Shown piece by piece: positions 1 through 8,719 of a DNA stretch of 64,000 bases (position 1 is the first letter of the stretch; every line of letters starts with the position of its first letter). Both the position numbers and the translations under genes were made by a program. The notes beneath the pieces are model-generated. The model did not search any database and was not told the origin of the DNA. It worked only from the letters and a program-made list of their open reading frames with translations. Source of the DNA: Candidatus Epulonipiscium fishelsonii (GTDB lineage Bacteria; Bacillota; Clostridia; Lachnospirales; Cellulosilyticaceae); the NCBI GenBank assembly GCA_001983455.1, contig LJDB01000073.1, forward strand, positions 1 through 64,000. The letters run 5' to 3'.

Positions 1-227
1 GTATAATGAGTTCTGCAAACATTGACCCAGCTTCTCAATCTCAAATTATGCAAGAATTTAAACATACTATAGAAAATCCTGAAAAAGATAAAAGCTTATC
101 TATAAATGACTATACATTCAACACATATCATGCAGAAACAAAACATGCAGCAGGAATAAAGATTGATATATTACCAAATAACAGATTTACTCACGCTGTT
201 CCTAAATCCGTTATCACGAACAATTAA
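1..227 (+). CDS. Hypothetical protein, C-terminal part (5' end outside the window)
   Basis: An ATG at position 6 opens 73 codons, but the frame is also open to the left edge and no ribosome-binding site is visible, so this is probably the tail of a longer gene. The visible part is hydrophilic and resembles no family I recognise. Its last 15 codons or so (NRFTHAVPKSVITNN) are not ordinary protein sequence: they are the translation of one copy of a hairpin repeat found elsewhere in the window (180-223), which also supplies the sequence just before the stop codon. A strong terminator follows at 232-290. Function unknown. Confidence 0.5.
   Translation, partial: IMSSANIDPASQSQIMQEFKHTIENPEKDKSLSINDYTFNTYHAETKHAAGIKIDILPNNRFTHAVPKSVITNN
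180..223 (+). repeat. Dispersed hairpin repeat, copy 1
   Basis: About 44 nt: left arm AACAGATTTAC, loop TCACGCTGTTC, right arm CTAAATCCGTT, then a tail ATCACGAACAA. Related copies lie at 529-572, 22354-22397, 51431-51468, 54921-54964 and 60447-60490. This copy is read in frame as the C-terminus of the first gene. Confidence 0.85.
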
Positions 228-231
228 TTCA

Positions 232-290
232 AAATGGAAACCTCCTCTAAAATTTGTATTTATTTTTTAGTATAGGGTTTCCATTTTTTT
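232..290 (+). terminator. Rho-independent terminator
   Basis: Arms AAATGGAAACC (232-242) and GGTTTCCATTT (276-286) pair perfectly around a long AT-rich loop and run into seven T. It ends transcription of the first gene. Confidence 0.8.
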
Positions 291-406
291 ATGCTTTTTA
301 TTATTAATAATCTCAGCTAACTAAATTAATTGTTTGTATTGCAGAATTATTTTAAATAAAAAAATATAATAACATATATATTTATATTTAAAACGATTAA
401 AAACTA

Positions 407-435
407 TTGCACTTAGTTTAAAATTTTAGTATACT
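407..435 (+). promoter_or_regulatory. Sigma-A promoter of the anion-transport/Mo oxidoreductase operon
   Basis: -35 TTGCAC (407-412), a 17-nt spacer and -10 TATACT (430-435). It predicts a roughly 195-nt leader before the GTG start at 637. That leader contains hairpin-repeat copy 2. Nothing else is evident between 291 and 406 or in the rest of the leader. Confidence 0.6.
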
Positions 436-528
436 TATTTATACTAGTAGTAAAAATTGATTTGATTTTTAACACTAGAATTATTTCAAAATTTAAATAA
501 AAAAAAGGTGGTGAAACTAGTCAATCGT

Positions 529-572
529 TATTCGTGATAACACATTTAGCAACAATGTAACTAAATATGTTA
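529..572 (-). repeat. Dispersed hairpin repeat, copy 2 (inverted, in a 5' leader)
   Basis: On the plus strand it reads TTATTCGTGATAAC, ACATTTAG, CAACAATGTAA, CTAAATATGTTA, i.e. the reverse complement of the consensus with several substitutions. Both stem arms are still complementary except at two positions. It sits inside the predicted untranslated leader of the transporter gene, about 65 nt before its start. Confidence 0.75.
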
Positions 573-636
573 TTCAAGATAATAAGGAAATACCAAATTA
601 CTTTTCTTATTGTTACATAAAAAAGGGGGAAAATTA

Positions 637-2055
637 GTGGGCCGTCGTAATATTAATATTTTAATGGGGCCAGTGTTGTTTTTAGTTTCTGTACTTCTAT
701 TCCAAGGCACATTTGGAATGGCAGGATCACAAGCCATTGGTACATTGGTATGGATGACAGTTTGGTGGACTACAAGACCAGTTGCACCAGCTATAACTTC
801 ACTTTTACCAATAATTGTCAATGCAATCTTTATGATTGTGCCTATGGGGCAGATTATAGGGAAATATTCATCTGAAAACATTATGCTATTGTTTGGAGCA
901 AGTTTATTATGTTTGCCTTGGGACGAAACAGGATTGGGAAAACGAATTGCATTAAAATCCTTGTCAATTGTAGGCCCATCTGTAAAACAACAAATTGCAA
1001 TATGGTTATTTTTTAGTGCAATTATGTCATCTATTTTGCCAAATGCTGTTGTTTGTACAATGTTGACACCTATTGCAGCTGCTATGTTGCATTCTGCAGG
1101 TGAAAAAGATCTTTCTAAAAGTGATTTAGCAGTACCTATTCTTTTGGCTATTGCTTGGGGAACAGGCCCAGGTGGAGCTGGCTCACCTCTTGGAGGAGCA
1201 ATGAACCTTTCAGCTATTACATATATAGAACAATATACGGGACATGAGTTTATGTACATTGATTGGGCTGTACGTATGTTTCCATACATGTTGATAGTAA
1301 CATGTGCTTTATTAATTCAATTATGGATGATACCTACAAAAACCAAATCTTTTGACGGAACAAAAGAATTTTTTGCTAATTCCTACAAAGAACTTGGCCC
1401 AATGAATAAAGGCGAAAAAGTTTGTGCTACACTGTTTATATTATCAGTTATTGCATCATTTACTCGTTCACTTTATGCATCGCTTTTACCAGGATTAACA
1501 CCAGCTTATGCATTTTTGATTTTAGGATCATTCTCATTCCTATACACTTATAAAGACAAAAAGCCACTTTTAACATGGCCTCAAGTTGAAAAAAATATGA
1601 TGTGGGGAATGTTATGTTTATTTGCCGGTGGTTTGGCACTTGGAGAACTTGTTATTAAATCTGGAGTTTCAGATAAAGTTGGAGAAATGATAAATGGATT
1701 AGAAATGACAGCTGGATTTGGAATGCTTTTATTATTTGTAGTAATTGCTCGTTTAATTTCAGAGTTTACAAATAATGTTACTTCTGCTGCTATTGTTACA
1801 CCTATTGTTATAAGTACGACAACACAACTTGGATTAAATCCAATTCCATATTGTTTTATCGTAGCTATGGCATTTAATGGTAGCTTTATTTTACCACTAG
1901 GGGTTAGAGGTATTCCTGTTGGTTATGGTGTAGATGTAAACGTAATGCTTAAAAAAGGGATACCTGTTTCAATTGTAAATGCACTTGTTACTGCTATTGT
2001 AGGTTATGCAATACTTCTATTGGTTCCTTCATTCGGAGCGTTACCTTATATGTAA
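637..2055 (+). CDS. DASS/SLC13-type divalent anion:sodium symporter
   Basis: A 472-aa membrane protein of the divalent anion:Na+ symporter family, which imports dicarboxylates, tricarboxylates or sulfate with sodium. It is almost entirely hydrophobic, with about 11-12 membrane segments and the paired family signatures around ILPNAVVCTMLTPIA (first half) and FTNNVTSAAIVTPI (second half), which form the substrate and sodium sites. I chose the GTG at 637 because AAAAGGGGG lies 7 nt upstream; a TTG at 610 would put the ribosome-binding site inside the gene. It heads an operon with a flavin reductase, a Mo oxidoreductase, a ferredoxin subunit and a hydroxyacid dehydrogenase, suggesting that it imports the organic anion they use. 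Substrate cannot be read from sequence. Confidence 0.85.
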   Translation: MGRRNINILMGPVLFLVSVLLFQGTFGMAGSQAIGTLVWMTVWWTTRPVAPAITSLLPIIVNAIFMIVPMGQIIGKYSSENIMLLFGASLLCLPWDETGLGKRIALKSLSIVGPSVKQQIAIWLFFSAIMSSILPNAVVCTMLTPIAAAMLHSAGEKDLSKSDLAVPILLAIAWGTGPGGAGSPLGGAMNLSAITYIEQYTGHEFMYIDWAVRMFPYMLIVTCALLIQLWMIPTKTKSFDGTKEFFANSYKELGPMNKGEKVCATLFILSVIASFTRSLYASLLPGLTPAYAFLILGSFSFLYTYKDKKPLLTWPQVEKNMMWGMLCLFAGGLALGELVIKSGVSDKVGEMINGLEMTAGFGMLLLFVVIARLISEFTNNVTSAAIVTPIVISTTTQLGLNPIPYCFIVAMAFNGSFILPLGVRGIPVGYGVDVNVMLKKGIPVSIVNALVTAIVGYAILLLVPSFGALPYM

Positions 2056-2064
2056 TAAACTATT

Positions 2065-2088
2065 TAGGGGTATATTTGCCCCTATTTT
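2065..2088 (+). terminator. Intercistronic stem-loop, probable attenuating terminator
   Basis: TAGGGG (2065-2070) pairs with CCCCTA (2079-2084), followed by TTTT. The T-run is short, so it probably only reduces read-through from the transporter gene into the flavoprotein gene. Confidence 0.55.
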
Positions 2089-2133
2089 AAAGTACCGCTT
2101 ATACATTCACTATACAAAGAAAGGAAGATAAAT

Positions 2134-3372
2134 ATGTCTTGTACTATTATAATTGGTAGTGGTGCTGCTGCTTACGAATGTGCTAAAGCCATGGTAGAAG
2201 AAAATTATGAAGGCGAAATACATGTTTTTTCTGATACAAATAGAGCTCCTTACAATCCTATGCTTACTACATATTATGCGGTGGGGAAATTAAATTTCTC
2301 TGGAATGTTTCCATATGGAGAAGGAGAAGAAGTTTGGAGTAAGCTAGGGGTTATTTTTCATCCAAATACTCCTGTTACAAAGTTAGACGCAATAAACAAA
2401 ACGGTAACCACTCATAATAACACATATTCTTATGATAATTGTGTTATTGCAACTGGGGCTACTCCTATTGTACCTCCATTTCCAGGCCATAACAGCAAAA
2501 AACTTTTTACAGTTCGTACTGTTGAGGATGCTGAAAAACTTTTTCAGGCAAGCAAAGATAAGCCAAAACGTGTCATTGTTGTTGGGGCTTCCATGGTTGG
2601 TATAAAAGTTGTAGAGTTATTTGATAAAGTTGGTTCACAGGTGTGCCTTGTAGACCTTGCACCACGTATTTTTCCACTAGCTGCTCACCCAGAATGTTCC
2701 AAAGAAATTGAAGCACGTCTAGCCAAAATGGGTATAAAACTTCGTTTTGGATCAAAGCTTACTTCAATTGAAGACACAAAAGATGGAGTTAGAGTTCACT
2801 TTGAGGAAGAAAATAATACAGAGGATGGAGATATTATAATTCTTTGCATTGGCGTGCGTGCTAATATAGGTTTTGTAGATAAAACTCAAGTTGAAACTGA
2901 GCAAGGTATTTTAATTAATAACAATATGCAAACAAACGTTCCTTCTCTTTATGCTGTTGGGGACGTTGCACAAGGGTTTGAAGTTATTACTGGAAAAAAA
3001 CGTATAATTGGGCTTTGGGCTAGTGCACGTATGCAAGGCCGTTGTGCTGGTCAAAATATAGCTGGCGGTAATGCTACTTATGAAGGAAATATAATGCATA
3101 ACATTACTCACTTCATGAATATGGATTTTGTTGGCCTAGGAGAAGTTTCTAATTATACGCATATGGAAGTAAATAAAACTGATGATAAACTAGAAATGTT
3201 GTTTTGGGATAATGATAAACTAATTGGTGCTAATTATCTTGACAATTTCCTTGATAGTGGGGTGCTACATACTGCACTAGTTGCTGATATAGTAAAACGC
3301 TTAAATGAACAAGACATAGTTTTTGGAAATGAACATACTCGAAGACTATATGAGTTGTTAGAAAAAAAATAA
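2134..3372 (+). CDS. FAD/NAD(P)-dependent pyridine nucleotide-disulfide-type oxidoreductase
   Basis: A 412-aa two-dinucleotide-fold flavoprotein. The FAD-binding fold opens at residues 5-15 (IIGSGAAAYECA). IATGATPIVPP near residue 110 and the NAD(P) fold around VVGASMVGIKVVELF near residue 150 follow, then the second FAD motif LYAVGDVAQG near residue 275. No redox CxxxxC disulfide is present, which fits the NADH:rubredoxin or nitrite-reductase-small-flavoprotein branch rather than glutathione-reductase enzymes. AAAGAAAGGAAG precedes the ATG. Placed before the Mo oxidoreductase and ferredoxin genes, it could move electrons between NAD(P)H and the Fe-S chain. The true electron partner is an inference. 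Confidence 0.85.
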   Translation: MSCTIIIGSGAAAYECAKAMVEENYEGEIHVFSDTNRAPYNPMLTTYYAVGKLNFSGMFPYGEGEEVWSKLGVIFHPNTPVTKLDAINKTVTTHNNTYSYDNCVIATGATPIVPPFPGHNSKKLFTVRTVEDAEKLFQASKDKPKRVIVVGASMVGIKVVELFDKVGSQVCLVDLAPRIFPLAAHPECSKEIEARLAKMGIKLRFGSKLTSIEDTKDGVRVHFEEENNTEDGDIIILCIGVRANIGFVDKTQVETEQGILINNNMQTNVPSLYAVGDVAQGFEVITGKKRIIGLWASARMQGRCAGQNIAGGNATYEGNIMHNITHFMNMDFVGLGEVSNYTHMEVNKTDDKLEMLFWDNDKLIGANYLDNFLDSGVLHTALVADIVKRLNEQDIVFGNEHTRRLYELLEKK

Positions 3373-3466
3373 AATTATGTTAATAAGAAAGGTTTATCTT
3401 TTATAAGATAAGCAAATATTCTAGTGGTCTGTACTATATTTTAATGTTTTAGAAGGAGGTAAAATA

Positions 3467-5596
3467 ATGAAGAAGTTTTCAAAAATACCAAATGAAACAA
3501 ATGGTATTGAAATAAAAAAGACAATTTGTACAATTTGTGACCCAGGAACTCAATGTGGTTTAAATCTTTATATTAAAGATGGAGAAATTATTAAAGTTGA
3601 GGGTGACGAAAATCAACCAGCTGGCCAAGGAACTCTTTGTTCAAAAGGAGCGGCAACTCGTCAATATGTTTATAATCCTGATAGAATTAAAACTCCATTA
3701 CGCCGAGTGGGTGAACGTGGAAGTGGTAAGTTTGAACCAATTACTTGGGAAGAAGCATATAAAGAAATTGCAGAAAAATTTAACCTATATAAAGAAGAAA
3801 GTGGTGCAGAATCCGTTGTATTCTTTTCGGGATACACAAAGTTTTATCGTCCATGGTTAAAAAGACTTTGCCATAGTTTTGGTTCACCAAACTATTTAGC
3901 TGAATCAAGCTCGTGCTATCTTTCAACTTATATAGCACATAAATTAACATATGGTATGAGAGGGGACCCTAGTTGGGCTGGTGGAATGAAATGTGCAATT
4001 ATCTGGAGCTCAAACCCATATTATACAAACCCTGGGGCTGCTCGTGTGATTGAAAATGCTAAAAAAAATGGAGTTAAATTGATTGTAGTTGACCCAAGAA
4101 TTACTCCTACAACTAAAAGAGCAGACATCCATTTACGTGTACGCCCTGGAACTGACGGAGCATTGGCACATGCAATGGCAAACGTTATGATAAATGAAAA
4201 TATCTATGACAAAGAATATGTTGCAAAATATACTTATGGTTTTGAAGAATATAAAGAATATGTTCAAGAATTTACACCTGAGCGAGCAGAAGAAATAACA
4301 GGAGTTCCTGCTAATTTAATTCGTGAAGCAGCTCGTACGTTTGCAACAACAAAACCATCTGGAATTATGACTAGTGCTGCACCAGTTGTTCAAAATAGCA
4401 ATGGGGTTCAAAATTATCGAGCAATATTTTCACTACTAGGATTAACAGGAAATTTTGACAAACTTGGAGGTCAGATGGTAAGCCCATCAAGCTTTTTACA
4501 TGCATCAGGTCAATTTAAAAGCCGCCAAGTTGAGTTCCGCCAAAGTCGTCCGGTATCTGAGATGGCAACAAGAATTGGTGATACAGACTATCCTGTTTGG
4601 AAAGAATTAATTGAAGAAGAAGGGCAAGCGGTAGCTTTACCAGACCACATTATAAGTGGCAAACCTTATCCACTTCGTGCAGTAATAGGATTTGGTATGA
4701 ATTTCCGTATGTTATCTGAGTCTACTAAAATGGCAGAAGCACTTAAAAAACTAGACTTCTTTGTTGATGTTGATTTATTTTTAACAGATACAGCTAAACT
4801 TGCAGATATTGTTTTGCCAGCTTGTAGCTCTGTTGAACGTAGTGAATTTAGATGTTGGGGAACGGGGTTTGCAACTTGCACCAAACCAGCTATTGAACCA
4901 CTTTATGAAAGTCGCTCAGATATTGATATTATATGTCAACTTGCAAAATATATTGCTCCAGAAGATAAACTTTTAGCATCTGGGTTTGAACCAACTTTAG
5001 ATTGGATACTTGAAGGCACTGGAATGACTACTCAAGAGTTGTGGAAACACCCTAGTGGTATGCCTGTTCCTAACCCTATAAAACAAGCTCCACTTCAATG
5101 TTTAGAACATGGATTTAAAACTCCTAGTGGCAAACTAGAGTTTGTGTCTAAAGTACTAGAAAAATATGAACACCTAGGCTATGATGCTTTACCAACATAT
5201 AAGCCACCTAAATATAGTCCTCAAGGTTCTCCAGAGATAGCAAAAGATTATCCATTTATACTTAATACAGGGGCTCGTTTGCCAATGTTTGTTCATACTC
5301 GTATGTATCGTGTGCCATGGACCAATAGCCTTCGTCCAAATCCAGCTGCAGATATCAGCCCAGTTGATGCTGATAAACTTGGTGTTAAACAAGGTGATAA
5401 AATACGCATTAGTACTCCACTAAATTCTATCGAAGTTCTTGTTAATGTTACAGCAATAGCTTTAGAGGGAGTCGTTCATATGTACCATGGACATTCACAA
5501 GCAGACGTAAATAGTCTATTCGATAGAGATAATTCTGACCCTATAACTGGTTATCCAGCTTATAAATCCATGCTTTGCAAGATAGAAAAAATTTAA
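3467..5596 (+). CDS. Molybdopterin (bis-MGD) oxidoreductase, DMSO-reductase family catalytic subunit
   Basis: A 709-aa cytoplasmic catalytic subunit with no Tat signal. The N-terminal 4Fe-4S site uses Cys21, Cys24, Cys30 and Cys58; the C-x2-C-x5-C spacing is slightly wider than the usual x2-x3. ESSSC at 146-150 lies where this family places its Mo ligand, so Cys150 is the likely ligand. IWSSNPYYTNPGAAR and VVDPRITPTTKRAD are MGD-binding segments, and the C-terminal molydop-binding domain begins near residue 590. GAAGGAGG precedes the ATG. The next gene (12 nt away) encodes a 4-cluster ferredoxin subunit, as in DmsAB-like enzymes, but no membrane anchor follows, so a soluble complex is likely. 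Substrate unknown; with a DASS transporter and a hydroxyacid dehydrogenase in the operon, an organic acid is a reasonable guess. Confidence 0.9.
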   Translation: MKKFSKIPNETNGIEIKKTICTICDPGTQCGLNLYIKDGEIIKVEGDENQPAGQGTLCSKGAATRQYVYNPDRIKTPLRRVGERGSGKFEPITWEEAYKEIAEKFNLYKEESGAESVVFFSGYTKFYRPWLKRLCHSFGSPNYLAESSSCYLSTYIAHKLTYGMRGDPSWAGGMKCAIIWSSNPYYTNPGAARVIENAKKNGVKLIVVDPRITPTTKRADIHLRVRPGTDGALAHAMANVMINENIYDKEYVAKYTYGFEEYKEYVQEFTPERAEEITGVPANLIREAARTFATTKPSGIMTSAAPVVQNSNGVQNYRAIFSLLGLTGNFDKLGGQMVSPSSFLHASGQFKSRQVEFRQSRPVSEMATRIGDTDYPVWKELIEEEGQAVALPDHIISGKPYPLRAVIGFGMNFRMLSESTKMAEALKKLDFFVDVDLFLTDTAKLADIVLPACSSVERSEFRCWGTGFATCTKPAIEPLYESRSDIDIICQLAKYIAPEDKLLASGFEPTLDWILEGTGMTTQELWKHPSGMPVPNPIKQAPLQCLEHGFKTPSGKLEFVSKVLEKYEHLGYDALPTYKPPKYSPQGSPEIAKDYPFILNTGARLPMFVHTRMYRVPWTNSLRPNPAADISPVDADKLGVKQGDKIRISTPLNSIEVLVNVTAIALEGVVHMYHGHSQADVNSLFDRDNSDPITGYPAYKSMLCKIEKI

Positions 5597-5608
5597 GGGG
5601 GTGTTCAT

Positions 5609-6106
5609 ATGAAAAAAGCTATTTATTGTGATATTGATGCTTGCACAGGATGTGGAGCATGTATTGTTGCTTGTATGGACGAAAATGATATTGATTTAAG
5701 TATTGGAGAAACAGCAAATAGACGAGTGCATGGTGTTGAAAAAATGACTGAAGAGACAATGATACCCAAATTTGCTAGTGTTTCATGTATGCATTGCGAA
5801 GATAGTCCTTGTTTAATAGGGTGTCCAACAGGGGCAATTTATCGTCATAAAGTAACCAGCGCCGTTATGGTTAATAGAGACCTTTGTATAGGATGTCATA
5901 GTTGTGCATTGGCATGTCCGTTTGGGGTTCCAAGGTATGACAATAAAAATAAATTAGTAAAATGTGACCAATGTTCTGACCGTGTGGTGGCTAATCAATT
6001 GCCAGCTTGCGTAAGGGTATGTCCAATTCGTGCTTTAAAATATTTAGATATAAATGAAGCTCTAGAAAATAAGTCTGCTTCATATATCGGAAAAATTTTA
6101 AAATAA
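5609..6106 (+). CDS. 4Fe-4S ferredoxin-type electron-transfer subunit (DmsB/HycB-like)
   Basis: A 165-aa iron-sulfur protein with four cysteine clusters in the DmsB/NrfC order: CTGCGACIVAC near the N-terminus, CMHCEDSPCLIGCP in the middle, CIGCHSCALACP, and CDQC with a late CVRVCP. This should bind four 4Fe-4S clusters and wire the Mo subunit encoded directly upstream to an electron carrier. AAGGGGGTG is the ribosome-binding site. No transmembrane partner is encoded next to it. The flavoprotein two genes upstream is the likeliest redox partner. Confidence 0.92.
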   Translation: MKKAIYCDIDACTGCGACIVACMDENDIDLSIGETANRRVHGVEKMTEETMIPKFASVSCMHCEDSPCLIGCPTGAIYRHKVTSAVMVNRDLCIGCHSCALACPFGVPRYDNKNKLVKCDQCSDRVVANQLPACVRVCPIRALKYLDINEALENKSASYIGKILK

Positions 6107-6133
6107 ATTTAAAAATCAGAAGGGAAGAAAAAC

Positions 6134-7015
6134 ATGAAAGAAAAAATTGGAATTATTGGCGTAGGAATTATGGGTAAATTAATGGCAACACACCTAATAG
6201 AAGCAGGGTATGATGTTGCTGCAACAGTTTATACTGATGCCGAAAGAGAGTTTTGTAAAAATAATAACGTGGAGATTGCAGAAACTAGAACTGACTTATT
6301 AAAATTAAGCAAAAGAATTTTATGTAGTTTGCCCTCTCCAGTTATTTCAAAAAGTATTGCGAAAGAAATAGTTGATGCTACAACTCCAGAGCATATCATT
6401 ATGGATACTAGTACAATGTTGCCAGAGGACCAAACAGAGATTGAAGAAATTTACAAAAAATCTGGGGCAACTTATGTTGAAGGCGGAATTTTAGGAAGAG
6501 CAACCAATTGTGGAAAATGGGTAATGATTGCTGGTGGAGGCGAAGATGCAATCAAGATTATGGAACCAATTTGCTTGCCATTTTGCGAAAAAGTTGTTCG
6601 TGCTGGTGGAATTGGAGCAGCAAGTACAATTAAAGTGCTAAACAACACTATGTTCTGCATATTTAATACTGCTGTGTGTGAAGTTTTTGTTATGGCTGAA
6701 AAAGCAAATGTAGAGTTAAAAGCATTATATGATATTATTGCAAACTCTCAAGCAGGAACTAATTGTGGAGTATTTAGAGAAATTGGTAACCGTATAGTTG
6801 AAGGAAGATATGACGAGCCAAACGCTACTGTACAAATTGGAGTAAAAGATAATGGTTGCGGAAAACACATTGCAAGAACTGTGGGCATGTCTCCAACGTT
6901 AACAACAGATTCTTTAATGGCGTTTGAAAATGCTGCAAGTTTTGGTTTGGCTAACGAAGACACAGCTGCTTTATATAAATATTTCCAACATGTATATCAA
7001 AAAAATCAAAACTAG
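6134..7015 (+). CDS. NAD(P)-dependent beta-hydroxyacid dehydrogenase (3-hydroxyisobutyrate dehydrogenase family)
   Basis: A 293-aa enzyme that oxidises or reduces a 3-hydroxy acid such as 3-hydroxyisobutyrate, tartronate semialdehyde or 2-(hydroxymethyl)glutarate. It shows the Rossmann motif GIIGVGIMGKLMA (6-18), the substrate-binding region around DTSTMLPED (91-99), the glycine-rich GGILGRATNCGKW segment (117-129) and the catalytic lysine at about Lys167 in TIKVLNN. Last gene of the operon, 27 nt after the ferredoxin gene. Its final codons plus terminator are duplicated 7.5 kb downstream at 14461-14574, where they encode only YKYFQHIYQKN and a stop. The exact substrate is not determined by sequence. 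Confidence 0.85.
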   Translation: MKEKIGIIGVGIMGKLMATHLIEAGYDVAATVYTDAEREFCKNNNVEIAETRTDLLKLSKRILCSLPSPVISKSIAKEIVDATTPEHIIMDTSTMLPEDQTEIEEIYKKSGATYVEGGILGRATNCGKWVMIAGGGEDAIKIMEPICLPFCEKVVRAGGIGAASTIKVLNNTMFCIFNTAVCEVFVMAEKANVELKALYDIIANSQAGTNCGVFREIGNRIVEGRYDEPNATVQIGVKDNGCGKHIARTVGMSPTLTTDSLMAFENAASFGLANEDTAALYKYFQHVYQKNQN

Positions 7016-7089
7016 TCTTTTGTACTAGATTTCTATTTACCTAGAAAAAGGGTTGCTTACATAGCAATCCTTTTTTGCTGACTAATTAT
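6973..7089 (+). repeat. Direct repeat A: 3' end of hydroxyacid dehydrogenase gene plus terminator
   Basis: Segment 6973-7006 matches 14461-14494 at 33 of 34 positions, and 7040-7089 matches 14525-14574 at 49 of 50. The middle 30 nt or so have diverged. The two copies bracket the alpha-glucoside PTS operon. Confidence 0.85.
7050..7076 (+). terminator. Rho-independent terminator of the anion/Mo operon
   Basis: GGGTTGC (7050-7056) pairs with GCAATCC (7064-7070), with one G-U pair, and is followed by six T. A near-identical terminator lies at 14536-14561. Confidence 0.85.
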
Positions 7090-7101
7090 CTATCTAATTT
7101 G

Positions 7102-7152
7102 GTGATAAATCACGTTTGACAAAACAATGTAATGACTAATGTAATTTGTCAC
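7102..7152 (+). promoter_or_regulatory. Promoter and candidate operator of the PTS operon
   Basis: TTGACA (7116-7121), a 16-nt spacer and TAATGT (7138-7143) make a plausible sigma-A promoter. A perfect palindrome GTGATAAATCAC (7102-7113) lies directly upstream of the -35. TGACAAA (7117-7123) and TTTGTCA (7146-7152) form a second inverted repeat across the promoter. Either could be bound by the RpiR regulators encoded at the end of the operon. That link is inference. The remaining leader to 7348 is AT-rich with no other clear structure. Confidence 0.4.
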
Positions 7153-7348
7153 TAAATATAGTTAAATCATTGAATAAAATACAATATTAATTTATAATAA
7201 CAATACAGTTAATTTTCACACTAGATAAAATTATATACTAATACTTCCTAAAATGATTTAAATTAAAATGCAAAGTTAAAGATTTTAGAATGAACCAAAA
7301 AATATTGTATTTGCCTTAACAATTTATAAATAGTAAAGGAGAGAAGTA

Positions 7349-8683
7349 ATGAAAAGATTTACAATATGTATAATAGGTGGAGGAAGCAGATATACTGCAG
7401 ATATGTTAGCAATGTTAACTAATCATAAGGAAGAGTTTCCATTAAAAAAAGTTGTTCTTTATGATAATGAAGAAATGCGACAAGAAAAAGTAGGGAAGTA
7501 CGCAGAAATATTATTTAAAGAATATTACCCAGAGATAGAAGAAATTGTATATACTACAAATTCAGATGAAGCATTTATAGATATTGATTTTGCACTTATG
7601 CAAATTAGAGCAGGTCGCTTGAAAATGAGAGAACAAGATGAGAAGATATCTTTAAAATATGGTTGTGTAGGTCAAGAAACTTGTGGAGCTGGAGGATTTG
7701 CCTATGGAATGAGAAGCGTTCCTGCAATTATTGAAATAGTAAAGCAAATTAGAAAATATTCACCAAATGCTTGGATATTAAATTATTCCAATCCAGCAGC
7801 TATAGTTGCCGAAGCTACCAAAAGAGTTTTTCCAAATGACCATAAATTAATTAATATATGTGATATGCCAATAGCTATAATGGATATGTATGCAGATGCG
7901 TTAAATAAAAATCGTAAAGATCTTGAGCCCAGGTATTTTGGTCTTAATCATTTTGGTTGGTTTACTAATATTTTGGATAAAAAAACAGGTGAAGATTTAT
8001 TACCATTACTTAGAGAAAAATTTTTAAATCCAACTGATCATAAAGATGAACAGCATTTTGATGCTTCATGGCAAGTAACTTTTAATTTTATGAGTCAAAT
8101 AATAAATGACTACCCAGAATATTTGCCTAATACCTATTTACAATATTATTTGTATCCAGATAAAATGGTAAAAAAATCGAACCCAAATTACACTAGAGCT
8201 AATGAAGTTATGGATGGTAGTGAGAAGAAAATATATCAAATGCTAGATGAAGTTATTTCGATTGGTAAAATTAAGGGAACAAAATATGAAATTAGCTCTG
8301 CAAATGGAGTGCATGCCTGTTATATTGTAGAACTTGCAACAGCCCTTGCGTATAACAAAAATGATATATTTTTAATCATAACAAAAAATAATGGAACAAT
8401 TTCTAATTTAGATAGCAACATGATGATAGAGGTCCCTTGTAGAGTTGGAGCAAATGGAATAGAGGCACTTAGTATCGGAGAAATTCCAACATTTTATAAA
8501 GGATTATTAGAAAATCAATATGCATATGAAAAGTTAACAGTAGATGCAGTATTAAATGGAAGTTATCAAAGTGCACTACAAGCACTAGTGTTAAATAGAA
8601 CTGTTATAAATACAAATATAGCTAAACAATTATTGAATGAATTAATTGAAGCAAATAAAGAATATTGGCCAACTTTAAAATAG
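7349..8683 (+). CDS. glvA: GH4 6-phospho-alpha-glucosidase (maltose-6'-phosphate glucosidase type)
   Basis: A 444-aa family GH4 hydrolase that uses NAD+ and a divalent metal to split phosphorylated disaccharides delivered by a PTS. IIGGGSRYT at the N-terminus binds NAD. The GlvA-type block VGQETCGAGGFAYGMRS, the motif NYSNPAA, metal-ligand Cys171 in NICDMP and His201 in GLNHFGW are all present, as are NTYLQYYLYPDKMVKKSNPN and the C-terminal EANKEYWP. These follow B. subtilis GlvA closely, which favours alpha-linked substrates over the beta branch. AAAGGAGAGAAG precedes the ATG. First gene of an operon with EIIBC, two dehydrogenases and EIIA. The product would be glucose plus glucose-6-phosphate. 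Confidence 0.9.
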   Translation: MKRFTICIIGGGSRYTADMLAMLTNHKEEFPLKKVVLYDNEEMRQEKVGKYAEILFKEYYPEIEEIVYTTNSDEAFIDIDFALMQIRAGRLKMREQDEKISLKYGCVGQETCGAGGFAYGMRSVPAIIEIVKQIRKYSPNAWILNYSNPAAIVAEATKRVFPNDHKLINICDMPIAIMDMYADALNKNRKDLEPRYFGLNHFGWFTNILDKKTGEDLLPLLREKFLNPTDHKDEQHFDASWQVTFNFMSQIINDYPEYLPNTYLQYYLYPDKMVKKSNPNYTRANEVMDGSEKKIYQMLDEVISIGKIKGTKYEISSANGVHACYIVELATALAYNKNDIFLIITKNNGTISNLDSNMMIEVPCRVGANGIEALSIGEIPTFYKGLLENQYAYEKLTVDAVLNGSYQSALQALVLNRTVINTNIAKQLLNELIEANKEYWPTLK

Positions 8684-8719
8684 TCAATATTATCAATTTG
8701 CTAAATAGGGGGGATATAT

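Noticed and set aside
570-1289. 239-codon antisense frame under the anion transporter gene
   Set aside because: It overlaps an unmistakable membrane transporter and has no ribosome-binding site or family resemblance.
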